From Ruoffia halotolerans (GTDB lineage: Bacteria > Bacillota > Bacilli > Lactobacillales > Aerococcaceae): a stretch of 64,000 bases of DNA. The position numbers were made by a program, and so were the translations under genes. The notes under the pieces were generated by a model. It had not been told where the DNA came from. It saw only the letters and a list, made by a program, of their open reading frames with translations, and ran no database searches. Every line of letters starts with the position of its first letter. Positions within the stretch are counted from its first letter, which is position 1. Below, in pieces: positions 53,377 to 62,196 of the stretch. The stretch spans positions 28,525 through 92,524 of the forward strand of contig NZ_JACAOA010000007.1 of NCBI RefSeq assembly GCF_014049385.1, in the 5' to 3' direction.

Positions 53377-53880
53377 ATCGTAATATGCTTGTGGTCTCCA
53401 CTATATTGTAATGATCCAATTCGTCCGACGAATATTTCCGATTTCACCGTTCTCTACAATCGCTTTTATTTTTTGATAAAGCGGGTTATTACGTTAATTG
53501 AACATAATTGCATAAGAAAATTCATCTTTTTTAGACTCTGCAACTTCGTTTAATTTTTTAACCTGTTCTGTATATACACCTGCTGACTTTTCGTTTAATA
53601 CGTGTAAACCATTTTCCAAAGCATAAATCGCCATTTCAGGGTGTTAGTAATGTGGTATCTCTTTCAATACTGCGTCACCTTATCCACTATTAACCATCTC
53701 TTTATAGTTACGATAAATTTTAGTGTTTGGAAAGTCTGCTTTGATTTTCTCGTCTTTAGCCTCATCAATATCTGTAACCGCTACTACTGCCATTTTGTCA
53801 ACTTTACCTTCAGTGTCTAAACTTCCATAGAATCCACCTTGTTGTCCGTATCCAATAATACCTAAGTTAACTTGTTCCAT
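53377..53880 (-). pseudogene. Truncated Gfo/Idh/MocA oxidoreductase with four stop codons
   Basis: From ATG 53880 (AAGGAG upstream) the NAD-binding start QVNLGIIGYGQQGGFYG and the following 168 codons match a sugar-type oxidoreductase: HPEMAIYALENGLHVLNEKS, SYAIMFN, RNNPLYQKIKAIVENGEIG and WRPQAYYD. The frame is never shifted, but it contains TAA at 53680, 53644 and 53494 and TAG at 53401. By homology these replace Lys or Glu, Leu, Gln and Trp. The C-terminal half is gone. It probably once formed a pair with the isomerase gene upstream. Confidence 0.88.
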
Positions 53881-53937
53881 TTCCATGTCTCCTTCTAATA
53901 AACTATTTTTTTTAACCATTTGTTTTGGATAGCTCAC

Positions 53938-54251
53938 TTTTAACTTTCTTTTTTAGAAAGTGAATAATGCAATCCGAAACCTTTAAAGAGCTTATAATAG
54001 GAAACAAGAGCACTTTCAACTGATATATGAAATAAATAGCTCTTTATATTTAGTTTTTAAGACTCACATTTTCTTATAAGGAAACTTATTTTATATTATT
54101 AATTTTTTGACATTCTTTCACAATCGCATCTTTTTTTAAATTAAGTATTTCCATAGACATGTGTGAAAATTTTTAATAAAAAATTTACTCTTTTTCATCC
54201 GAGTCATCGAATGTTTTATTTTATTTTTTTCATGTTTATTTGGTTTTTCTA
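53938..54251. other. AT-rich gap between decayed genes
   Basis: No coding signal is visible. A short inverted repeat CACTTTCTAAAAAAGAAAGT (53940-53963 region) precedes the oxidoreductase remnant. Otherwise only very AT-rich sequence is seen. Confidence 0.4.
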
Positions 54252-54289
54252 ACAAAAAAACTGCAATTATTCCATTAATTGCAGTTTTA
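54252..54289 (-). terminator. Terminator of the isomerase-like gene
   Basis: On the minus strand AAAACTGCAATTA and TAATTGCAGTTTT pair, followed by TTTTTTT. Confidence 0.85.
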
Positions 54290-54308
54290 AAGTATTATTT
54301 AATTCTGA

Positions 54309-55004
54309 CTATTTCTTTTTTAATTTCTCGATTTCGCCTTTTACCGTCTCAAATGGATTACCGCCACATGGGTATTCAATTGCCCGATTGACTTCTTCTG
54401 AAAATACAGCTAATATTTCGAGCATACTGATATCCCCTTCATCAATCAGAGTCATTTCTTTAGTATCGGCTTTAATGTTTTTCATATGAATGAACGTGAC
54501 ATCATCTTTTAATGCTTTCGCACTTTCTAATGGGGACTGGCCTGTTGCTAAGAAGTTTCCTGTATCAAAAGTCATTCCAGCGTTAATACCGGCGTCTTTT
54601 AGTTTATCAAGAATCCTTTTTATCTTCTCAGAGGTTGAGTAATCTTCTTGATCGTTCTCTAATGTCAGATGTAAAATACCATATTCTGTCATTAAAGATT
54701 TAAGTATTTCTATATCCACATCATTTATATCTTCATCATAACCTGCAACGTTTTTGAATTGATTAGCTCCTAATGCGCTGTATTCTTCAAAGTATTGATG
54801 CAAAGTTTCTTTGCTCATTAATACGCCAGGGAATAAGACATCAGGTACTGCATAATACAAAGTCATATCCAATTCTGTTGCTTTTCCTTTTAATTCGGCT
54901 AATTCTTTTCTATCACGTAAATACTCACGACGAATCTCAACTGTTTGAATCCCCAAGTCTTTGTTTTTTTCTAACCATTCAATCTGAAATTGCCCTTGTT
55001 TCAT
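54309..55004 (-). CDS. Sugar phosphate isomerase/epimerase-like TIM barrel, start probably lost
   Basis: An AP-endonuclease-2-type TIM barrel (IolE/xylose-isomerase-like), 231 residues from ATG 55004: LGIQTVEIRREYLRDRKEL, LENDQEDYSTSEKI, MTFDTGNFLATGQSP and FIHMKNIKAD. The same frame upstream encodes the missing first strand (NLVLNTYVFEEL), then hits TAA at about 55040 with no usable start codon. The ATG at 55004 has only a weak GAAGAA site. It may be a gene that has lost its start, like the oxidoreductase remnant downstream. Confidence 0.68.
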   Translation of the reverse strand: MKQGQFQIEWLEKNKDLGIQTVEIRREYLRDRKELAELKGKATELDMTLYYAVPDVLFPGVLMSKETLHQYFEEYSALGANQFKNVAGYDEDINDVDIEILKSLMTEYGILHLTLENDQEDYSTSEKIKRILDKLKDAGINAGMTFDTGNFLATGQSPLESAKALKDDVTFIHMKNIKADTKEMTLIDEGDISMLEILAVFSEEVNRAIEYPCGGNPFETVKGEIEKLKKK

Positions 55005-55172
55005 GAGTTCTTCGAATACATATGTATTCAGAACTAAATTTTATCTTCTATATGATGTATCTCCCTTTAAATGAATAAATTATAATAAAAATTATGTAAG
55101 TGTTACCATTTTTTTTGGAAAGCTTGAAACTTTTATATCATTGATAGTAAAATTGCGAACAATTTTGCTCTC

Positions 55173-55226
55173 TTTACCAAAATAATATATATAATTTACA
55201 CAATCTTTACAATTATCACGTATAAT
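55173..55226 (+). promoter_or_regulatory. Pho-box-like repeats and -10 of the phn operon
   Basis: TTTACC (55173), AATATA (55184), TTTACA (55195) and TTTACA (55206) stand at exact 11-base intervals, then TATAAT at 55221-55226. The last two repeats cover the -35 region. The pattern matches the PhoP-binding layout and the array upstream of the GDPD operon. The second unit is a poor match. Confidence 0.55.
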
Positions 55227-55261
55227 CAATATAGATTAATAGAATGGGAGAGATTCATACA

Positions 55262-56182
55262 ATGTTTAAGAAAATCAAAACACTTTTATTAAGTAGTTTA
55301 GTATTAGGGGGCTTAGTGGGTGCTGTTCAACCTAATCAAGCTGTTGTTGCTCAAGAAGAAGAGGCTCTAGAAGTTCAATTCGTTCCGACAAATAACGATG
55401 GCTCAATGGAAGCTCGTGCACAACCTCTTGCTGATTTATTATCAGAGCAATTAGGTCGTGAAGTAAATGTTACTTTAGCAACTGATTATACGACGATTGT
55501 TCAAGCGATGGCATCGGGTCAAGTAGACTTAGGTATTATGCCACCTGCTGCTTATGTTCAAGCGCGTGACTTAGGCTCGGCTGAAGCAATCTTAACATCT
55601 GTATTAGGGGCCTTCGATGATGAAACAGGTTTACCAGTTGAAGGTGAGACGACTGGTTCATTCCAAGGTGAAATTTTAGTTCGTGCTGATAGTGACATGG
55701 AAGAATTAACTGACTTAGTTGGTAAAAAAATCGCAACATTAAGCCCTAATTCAGCATCAGGTTATATCTATCCTGTAGCAGAGATGATTGAAGCTGGTAT
55801 TGATGTAACAAGTGATGTGACTTTAACAACAGTTAATGACATCCCAAGTGAAATTACTGCCGTATTAAATGGTCAACAAGATGCTGCCTTTGTATTCGAA
55901 GGTGCACGTAATGTGTTCCAAGGGGCTTTCCCAGATAACGACTTAATGGCAGAATTAAAAGTTCTTTACTTAACTGAAGGTGAGATTCCTAACGACGCCA
56001 TTGCTGTCCAACCAGACATGGATGAAGAATTACGTCAAGCAATTAAAGATGCATTCTTATCTTTAGCTGAGACTGAAGAAGGTCTAGAGATTATGTCACT
56101 TTGGAGTCACCAAGGCTATGACGAAGTAGACGAATCTGTATACGACCAAATTAAAGAATATACTGAGATTGCTGCTCAATAA
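55262..56182 (+). CDS. phnD: Phosphate/phosphite/phosphonate-binding protein PhnD
   Basis: A 306-residue binding protein of the PhnD family. After a signal peptide cut at AVVA|QEE (no lipobox) come VQFVPTNNDGSMEARAQPLA, MASGQVDLGIMPPAAYVQA, and IATLSPNSASGYIYP. The ATG at 55262 is preferred over 55244 because GGGAGAG stands nine bases before it and the signal peptide begins there. It is the first gene of the phn operon, under a Pho-box-like array. Phosphonate, phosphite or phosphate ester ligands are all possible. Confidence 0.88.
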   Translation: MFKKIKTLLLSSLVLGGLVGAVQPNQAVVAQEEEALEVQFVPTNNDGSMEARAQPLADLLSEQLGREVNVTLATDYTTIVQAMASGQVDLGIMPPAAYVQARDLGSAEAILTSVLGAFDDETGLPVEGETTGSFQGEILVRADSDMEELTDLVGKKIATLSPNSASGYIYPVAEMIEAGIDVTSDVTLTTVNDIPSEITAVLNGQQDAAFVFEGARNVFQGAFPDNDLMAELKVLYLTEGEIPNDAIAVQPDMDEELRQAIKDAFLSLAETEEGLEIMSLWSHQGYDEVDESVYDQIKEYTEIAAQ

Positions 56183-56208
56183 TTTCTTCTAACGTTATAT
56201 ATGAGATA

Positions 56209-56252
56209 GCTACCTTTCACACGTAATGACTATGTCGGAAGGTAGCTTTTTT
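56209..56252 (+). terminator. Attenuator hairpin between phnD and phnC
   Basis: GCTACCTT and AAGGTAGC pair around a 22-base centre, followed by TTTTTT. It probably lowers expression of phnC and the permeases relative to phnD. Confidence 0.7.
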
Positions 56253-56279
56253 AATTTACATTATAGTGGAGGTATTCTA

Positions 56280-57107
56280 ATGATAGAATTAAAAAATGTA
56301 TCCAAAGTATTCGATAATGGTGTTGTCGGCCTAAAGAATATTAACCTTACCATTGATAGTGGTGAATTCGTCTGTATTATTGGTTTAAGTGGTGCTGGTA
56401 AAAGTACTTTATTACGGAGTTTAAACCGTTTAAATACGATCACAGAAGGTGAGATTTTAATCGATGGTGAATCACTCACGAATGCGAATGCAAAAGAATT
56501 ACGTCAAATGCGCCGTAATATCGGCATGATCTTCCAACAGTTTAACTTAGTACGTAAAAACACTGTTCAAAAAAATGTTATTTCAGGCCGTCTAGGATAC
56601 TACAATAATTGGCAAACTTTATTAGGCCTATTCTCTAAAGAAGATTATGCACGTACAGAGAACGCTTTGGAAAAAGTTGGGCTAGCAGATAAACTAAAAG
56701 ACCGGAGTGATTCCTTAAGTGGGGGGCAACAACAACGTGTATCGATTGCCCGTACGATTGTTCAAGAAGCTGATTTGATCTTAGCCGATGAACCTGTTTC
56801 TGCCTTAGATCCAGTCACATCTGAGACAGTTATGAATGACTTTAAACGCTTGAACGAAGAAGCAAATCGAACAATTATTATTAATATTCACTCAGTACCT
56901 TTAGCTCGTAAATATGCTACACGAATCATTGGAATGCGTGCTGGTGAAATCGTCTTTGATGGACCAGCTTCAGAAGCAACCGATGCTAAACTGGACGAGA
57001 TCTATGGGAAAGCCATCTTTGAAAATGAGCAAGAAGCTCAACAAGACGCCATAAAAGCTGGAATTGAAAGAGAAGTTCAACAAGATGTCCACAATGAAAT
57101 ACTATAG
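56280..57107 (+). CDS. phnC: Phosphonate ABC transporter ATPase PhnC
   Basis: A 275-residue ATPase: Walker A GLSGAGKSTLLRSLNRL, Q-loop FQQFNLVRKNTV, signature LSGGQQQRVSIARTI, Walker B LILADEPVSALDP. The FNLV(R)KNTVQKNV and GRLGYYNNWQTLLGLF segments are PhnC-specific. ATG 56280 has GGAGG seven bases upstream; the longer frame runs back into the attenuator. A Gln- and Glu-rich tail of about 30 residues is added at the end. Confidence 0.93.
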   Translation: MIELKNVSKVFDNGVVGLKNINLTIDSGEFVCIIGLSGAGKSTLLRSLNRLNTITEGEILIDGESLTNANAKELRQMRRNIGMIFQQFNLVRKNTVQKNVISGRLGYYNNWQTLLGLFSKEDYARTENALEKVGLADKLKDRSDSLSGGQQQRVSIARTIVQEADLILADEPVSALDPVTSETVMNDFKRLNEEANRTIIINIHSVPLARKYATRIIGMRAGEIVFDGPASEATDAKLDEIYGKAIFENEQEAQQDAIKAGIEREVQQDVHNEIL

Positions 57108-57121
57108 AATGGAGGCTAACG

Positions 57122-57901
57122 ATGAAATTAAAACAAACAATTCATGAAAATCTGTTCAAACAACTCAGCCTCATATTCGTGATTGTAATACTGTTTCTCA
57201 TGGCTGGCTCTGTTATCGATGCAGATTGGACAGAAGTGTCTGAGAACCACCGACAAGCAGTCGTCTTTCTTGAAGGCTTCTTACGACCTGAGTGGGGCTA
57301 TATTAATCAATTAATCGTGCCGATGATTGAAACTATCTTAATGTCTGTTTCTGGGACATTTTTAGGGGTTATCTTCGCTATTCCCGCAGCTTTTCTAGGT
57401 ACTTATATCGTGACCCGCAATTATTTTATTACCTACTTATTCCGAACTTTCTTCAGCTTGATTAGAACGATACCTAACTTGTTACTCGCTGCCTTATTCG
57501 TAGCCATTATTGGTATTGGGGAATTGACAGGGGTCTTAACAATTGCAGTCTTCACATTCGGTATGGTATCGCAACTAATCTTCGCCAATATCGAAACGAT
57601 TGACGAGGGGCCGATTGAAGCGGATGAATCGATTGGTGCTACCCGTTTTCAAATTGCTGTGAATTCAGTTTGGCCACAAGTAGCGCAAAGTGTTTATGCA
57701 TATGCCTTGTATGCCTTTGAAGTCAATGTTCGTGCTTCAGTGGTATTAGGTTATGTTGGTGCTGGAGGAATTGGTGTAATGTTAAACACTGCCTTAAGCT
57801 TTATGCAATTTGGCCGTGTTAGCTTAATTATTATCATTATTCTTATCCTGGTAGCTATTACTAACTGGATTAGTGAATATATTCGACGGGAGGTTATCTA
57901 A
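57122..57901 (+). CDS. phnE: Phosphonate ABC transporter permease PhnE (first copy)
   Basis: A 259-residue membrane subunit. Family segments are VPMIETILMSVSGTFLGVIF, FFSLIRTIPNLLLAALFVAI and the C-terminal VLGYVGAGGIGVMLN. GGAGG precedes the ATG. It overlaps the second permease by one base, so the pair is translationally coupled and likely forms a heterodimer. Confidence 0.9.
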   Translation: MKLKQTIHENLFKQLSLIFVIVILFLMAGSVIDADWTEVSENHRQAVVFLEGFLRPEWGYINQLIVPMIETILMSVSGTFLGVIFAIPAAFLGTYIVTRNYFITYLFRTFFSLIRTIPNLLLAALFVAIIGIGELTGVLTIAVFTFGMVSQLIFANIETIDEGPIEADESIGATRFQIAVNSVWPQVAQSVYAYALYAFEVNVRASVVLGYVGAGGIGVMLNTALSFMQFGRVSLIIIIILILVAITNWISEYIRREVI

Positions 57902-58677
57902 TGACTAAAAAGAAAATCATTAATACGAGTCTTTTGATTGTCCTTGCGGTAATTATCGTCTATTCATTCATTCGTATTGATTACTCAAACTTGATTAATC
58001 TACAGTTTAATAATGTATGGAATATATTCACTAGCTTACTTCAACCTGATGTTAGCTATGTCTATGATGGTTCAAGTGAGGACTTAGTTCATCTAATGTT
58101 TGAGACAGTTGTGATTGCCTTTTATGGTACTATTCTTGGTTCAATTCTTTCCTTACCCTTTATTTTACTTAGTGCACAATCTATTTGGGGGCGTCTACAG
58201 TTTATTCCGCTTGCTACGAGGGGACTGCTTAACTTAATGCGTTCGATTCCAGCATTAATCTATGCGATTCTATTCGTTCGAGTGGTGGGTCCTGGTCCGT
58301 TCGCTGGGGCACTTGCTCTAGGTGTTCAATTAATAGGAATGTTAGGGAAGTTAGTGAGTGAAGAGTTAGACCGGATTGATGAGACACCCGTTGAAGCGAT
58401 GATTGCTGCTGGTTCAACCCATATGCAATCCTTTCAATATGCTAGATTACCGCAAGTTGTACCAATTGCAGCCTCTCATATACTTAATCACTTTGAGATT
58501 AATGTTCGAAGTGCCACAACCTTGGGCTTAGTAGGTGCCGGAGGAATTGGTGCACCCATTATCTTCGCCTTACAACAACGTAATTGGGCACGTGTTAGTA
58601 TTATCTTGATCGGTATTATTGCTGTAGTTGTGATCATTGACTTATTAAGTACCGCTATTCGCAAAAGATTACGTTAG
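57901..58677 (+). CDS. phnE: Phosphonate ABC transporter permease PhnE (second copy)
   Basis: A 258-residue permease related to the first, with LMFETVVIAFYGTILGSILS, LMRSIPALIYAILFVRVVGP and TLGLVGAGGIGAPIIFAL. It starts at the last base of the preceding TAA. Two PhnE-type genes in tandem are common in Firmicute phn operons. Confidence 0.9.
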   Translation: MTKKKIINTSLLIVLAVIIVYSFIRIDYSNLINLQFNNVWNIFTSLLQPDVSYVYDGSSEDLVHLMFETVVIAFYGTILGSILSLPFILLSAQSIWGRLQFIPLATRGLLNLMRSIPALIYAILFVRVVGPGPFAGALALGVQLIGMLGKLVSEELDRIDETPVEAMIAAGSTHMQSFQYARLPQVVPIAASHILNHFEINVRSATTLGLVGAGGIGAPIIFALQQRNWARVSIILIGIIAVVVIIDLLSTAIRKRLR

Positions 58678-58691
58678 AAAGTAGGTAAATA

Positions 58692-59834
58692 ATGATGACT
58701 ATTTCGTTACTAGCAACAACCGACGTTCACGGCTATATTGATGAAGGACTTGGAGACCTTAAAGGGCTTAAAGCCTCTTTAGGAGCTGATTTATTAATTG
58801 ATAATGGTGACTTCTTCATTGGCAGTTCACTAGCAACTTTTGCTTATGTAAATGGTGGTGAATCACCGTTAGTTGGTATTGCTAATGATATTGGCTACGA
58901 CGTTATGATTCCGGGTAACCATGATCTGGACTTTGGACTTGACTGGTTAATTAGCCAAGTCAATGGCCTTGAAGCCGATTATGTATGTGCCAACCTCTTC
59001 GATACTCATATGCAATTAGTCTTTGAACCCTATACTATTAAGGTGGTTAATGGGATAAAAGTTGCTGTTATCGGACTATTAACCGGTGCGTTTAATCGGT
59101 TAACTACCCGTTCATCAGTATTAGACGTGGTGGTTAAACCACCGATTAAAGTGTTAAACAGTTTAATCATCCAAATTAAAGACATGGCTGATCTGATTGT
59201 CGTTGCTTACCATGGGGGGATAACTAATAATCCAGTGACTGGTGAAGTATGGACCTACCCATCGAGTGAAGATGAGGCCTATCAATTAATGGAACAATTT
59301 CCAGAGATTGATAGTTTAATCTGCGGGCATCAACATTTTATAAACGCTGGGATTCATCCACGTAACATTGCCCTCGTTCAACCTGGTACTCAAGGTAAAG
59401 TTGTAGGTTACCAAGCTTTCAGTTTGAACCAAGAAAGCAAAGTAGAGATTCTAGAGAATAAAATTATTCCACTTACAGCACAAGAATTCCCTCTCGATAA
59501 TCGTAGTGAATACGAAGATTGGTTAGAAACGGAAGTTGATCTCGCAAAAGTATCTGAATATATTACGACGGCTTATCCAGCTGACTTCCACTTCCTAAAC
59601 TATACAGCTGAGACTTTGGATGATTTAATCGCTGACACACAAGGTCCATTTCCCTTAAGTCGATATTACTTATCAGGTGAAGAATTAGCAGAGTATCTTG
59701 ATTTAGCTGAAGTTATTAATACTTCTAAGAATTACACTGTGATTGCTTCTCCTGGAATATTGCCTGAATACCGTATCCGTGAACAGTATTTAATTCCGTT
59801 ATTTGATGAATTAGTTACGCATCAAGCATACTAG
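58692..59834 (+). CDS. Cytoplasmic metallophosphatase of the 5'-nucleotidase group
   Basis: A 380-residue protein with the metallophosphoesterase motifs LATTDVHGYID, LLIDNGDFFIG, IPGNHDLDFGLDW, VVAYHGGI and ICGHQHF. The C-terminal domain is short and irregular, and there is no signal peptide, so it works inside the cell. As the last gene of a Pho-box-linked phn operon it may release phosphate from the imported ester. No C-P lyase, phosphonatase or phosphite dehydrogenase gene is nearby. Confidence 0.83.
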   Translation: MMTISLLATTDVHGYIDEGLGDLKGLKASLGADLLIDNGDFFIGSSLATFAYVNGGESPLVGIANDIGYDVMIPGNHDLDFGLDWLISQVNGLEADYVCANLFDTHMQLVFEPYTIKVVNGIKVAVIGLLTGAFNRLTTRSSVLDVVVKPPIKVLNSLIIQIKDMADLIVVAYHGGITNNPVTGEVWTYPSSEDEAYQLMEQFPEIDSLICGHQHFINAGIHPRNIALVQPGTQGKVVGYQAFSLNQESKVEILENKIIPLTAQEFPLDNRSEYEDWLETEVDLAKVSEYITTAYPADFHFLNYTAETLDDLIADTQGPFPLSRYYLSGEELAEYLDLAEVINTSKNYTVIASPGILPEYRIREQYLIPLFDELVTHQAY

Positions 59835-59841
59835 ACAAAGA

Positions 59842-59882
59842 AGCGAATTTAGCACAAGGAGTGTGCTAGATTCGCTTTTTTG
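59842..59882 (+). terminator. Terminator of the phn operon
   Basis: AAGCGAATTTAGCAC and GTGCTAGATTCGCTT pair around AAGGAGT, followed by six T. Confidence 0.88.
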
Positions 59883-59888
59883 ATGGGG

Positions 59889-60527
59889 TTAATTTAATTG
59901 ATGAATTTGCCCATCTTGAATTTCAAAGACAACATCACATAATAATTCGATATCTTCAGAGTTGTGAGATGTTATTAAAATAATTCGATCTTCTTTCTTT
60001 AAGCTTAAAATAAGCTCTCTAATCAATGTAACGCCGTTCGCATCAAGACTATTCATTGGCTCATCTAATATCAATAACTCTGGTTCTTCCATGATCGCTT
60101 GTGCAATACCTAACCGCTGTTTCATTCCTAAGGAAAAGTTTCTAACTTTCTCTTTATTTTGTGGATCTAAGCCAACTGCTGCGATTACTTGAAGGATATC
60201 TTGTTTACTTATCTTCCCGTTTATATCAGCAAGTAACTTTAAATTCTGATATTGATTGTAATCCAAAATGAAGGAAGGAACTTCAATTAAAAAGCCTGTA
60301 TTAGTAGCAAATTCGATGTCTTTACCTAATTTATTATTATCTAACCATATCTCACCAGTATCTATAGGTATTAACCCTAGAATGGATTTCATAAAAATTG
60401 TTTTTCCACTACCATTATCACCAATTAAACCATATATCTTGCCTGACAATAATTCGATATTAACATCAGTCAATAATTCTCTATCCTTAAATTTTTGACT
60501 CATATTTTTCACTATCAATTGCTCCAT
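59889..60527 (-). CDS. ABC exporter ATPase of the secreted-peptide cluster
   Basis: A 212-residue stand-alone ATPase of the bacteriocin/lantibiotic-immunity class. Walker A GDNGSGKTIFMKS, signature FSLGMKQRLGIAQAI and Walker B LLILDEPMNSLD are complete, and the switch His is in LITSHNSED. It is the last gene of the minus-strand cluster and overlaps the permease gene by 13 bases. With the two membrane proteins upstream it would form an exporter or immunity pump. Confidence 0.88.
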   Translation of the reverse strand: MEQLIVKNMSQKFKDRELLTDVNIELLSGKIYGLIGDNGSGKTIFMKSILGLIPIDTGEIWLDNNKLGKDIEFATNTGFLIEVPSFILDYNQYQNLKLLADINGKISKQDILQVIAAVGLDPQNKEKVRNFSLGMKQRLGIAQAIMEEPELLILDEPMNSLDANGVTLIRELILSLKKEDRIILITSHNSEDIELLCDVVFEIQDGQIHQLN

Positions 60528-61372
60528 AATATAAATCTGCTCCTTAATTTGTCATTATAACCTATGTAATAGATTGCACTAAGCATTAGAATTATTCCAA
60601 AAGTTAATACGCTCATAGCAAAACTTAGCGTTGGAAAGCCATCTAAATTGGACGTAGAGATATTTGATAAAGATATCCAGGAAAAGACAGATATATAAAA
60701 ACCATAAAATTTATCAAAATGTCTAATTGCCAAATATAGAAATATAAACACTGAATATAGAACTAACCCAAGCCCTGGTTTCAATAGGTTGAATAACATC
60801 AACATTAATCCTGCAAATAAAAAAATCAGCCCCATCATAACTACCGTCATTAAGAAGAGTTGAAGTGGCGTGTAGTTAACAATTAATGTAGAGGGGATAT
60901 TAATTACTATACCGTATTGATTGCTAATATCTGGATAGTAATTAAGTGAGCCAATTAACTTTCCCCAAGCATTTATTTGAAACATAATATATGGCAATGT
61001 TAAAACGACATAGCTAAGTATAATATTTATTAAATATATAATGATACTAATGATGATGAATATAATTTGTGAAGTAATCCATTTACTCATAGAGGTTCTT
61101 TGAAGCAAATAGGACTGCATCTCATTATTCATAGGGATATTCGATAGTATTAGCAAGAAAGATAGTGTAATCACAACAATATAAATTGGATCAGTATGCA
61201 AAAATGGATACAAAAATAAATTTGCCTTTAAATCAAATTCACCTGTAAACTCTAATATTGGATTCAAGACGGAGTACATATACATCCACTGCAAAATTAA
61301 AGCAAAGAATATTCTTTTTTGGGTATAATTTGTAACGATGTGAATCCAAGTCAATTGTAATATTTGTCTCAT
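60515..61372 (-). CDS. Membrane protein of the peptide cluster, ABC permease-like (1)
   Basis: A 285-residue polytopic protein with about six helices, very rich in Ile, Leu and Tyr. No motif is diagnostic, but size, topology and overlap with an orphan ATPase gene mark it as an ABC-2-type permease. It contains NIPMNNEMQSYLLQRTSMSK, a cytoplasmic loop like those of immunity permeases. It overlaps the next permease gene by four bases. Confidence 0.72.
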   Translation of the reverse strand: MRQILQLTWIHIVTNYTQKRIFFALILQWMYMYSVLNPILEFTGEFDLKANLFLYPFLHTDPIYIVVITLSFLLILSNIPMNNEMQSYLLQRTSMSKWITSQIIFIIISIIIYLINIILSYVVLTLPYIMFQINAWGKLIGSLNYYPDISNQYGIVINIPSTLIVNYTPLQLFLMTVVMMGLIFLFAGLMLMLFNLLKPGLGLVLYSVFIFLYLAIRHFDKFYGFYISVFSWISLSNISTSNLDGFPTLSFAMSVLTFGIILMLSAIYYIGYNDKLRSRFILWSN

Positions 61373-62196
61373 CGATATCCTCCTTCAACTTGCCGTTGAT
61401 GTAAAATAATAATGAACAAATAAATAATCAGTATTGTACCCATTAAGTAAATGATAGGATAAACTGTTGCTAATCCAATACCTTCTTCAAGTTCTCCCCC
61501 ACCAAAATAACGATCTAAAATATTATAAAAGGAAAAAACTTTGCGTGGATCTAATAACATTGGTAATAATTTTAGTTTGTCTAAAAAGATAGTTAAAACG
61601 TTCATTGTTAAAGGCACAGTGTATAAAACAAGTTTACTCTGACTAAAGAAGCTGACGACTAAACTAACTAAAATAACGCAAGTTATCTCAGCTCCTTGCT
61701 TAAATATTAACCAAGCATAAAACCACATTGGTGAATTATTCCTTATTAAAAAACCATTGGTTAAGTTATATAAAATATTCTCATTACTCTCTATCGGTGT
61801 TGTAAGCAGAGGAAAGCTAAATGACAAACAATAAATTATTATAGCGTTACTTAGTATGACAACAACAAAGGTCAGAATAATGCATATCAAAACTTTACTA
61901 AAAAAATATTTCTTCTTTCCCATTCTAGGCAGAGTATATTGAATAACTCCTTGTCTAATATCTCTGGCTATAAAATCAGCAACTAACAGATTAGCAATTG
62001 TAACTAAAGCTAAGGATATCGAAGTATGATTAGTACTGATTGTCCATATATACGCTATATTAACATCATTAGTTCGATCAAAAAATAACTCTTGAAAGAA
62101 TGGTACCGTTAAAAATAAGATATATCCAGATACAACTAACACAAAATAAAGTGTAAAAACTGTATTCTTTACTTCATTTATTATGTATTTAATCAA
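61369..62196 (-). CDS. Membrane protein of the peptide cluster, ABC permease-like (2)
   Basis: A 275-residue membrane protein with six helices. ADFIARDIRQGVIQYTLPRM followed by GKKKYFFSKVL matches the cytoplasmic loop typical of ABC-2 permeases of the lantibiotic-immunity sort. It overlaps both neighbours by four bases. It probably pairs with the permease encoded downstream and shares the ATPase. Confidence 0.75.
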   Translation of the reverse strand: MIKYIINEVKNTVFTLYFVLVVSGYILFLTVPFFQELFFDRTNDVNIAYIWTISTNHTSISLALVTIANLLVADFIARDIRQGVIQYTLPRMGKKKYFFSKVLICIILTFVVVILSNAIIIYCLSFSFPLLTTPIESNENILYNLTNGFLIRNNSPMWFYAWLIFKQGAEITCVILVSLVVSFFSQSKLVLYTVPLTMNVLTIFLDKLKLLPMLLDPRKVFSFYNILDRYFGGGELEEGIGLATVYPIIYLMGTILIIYLFIIILHQRQVEGGYR

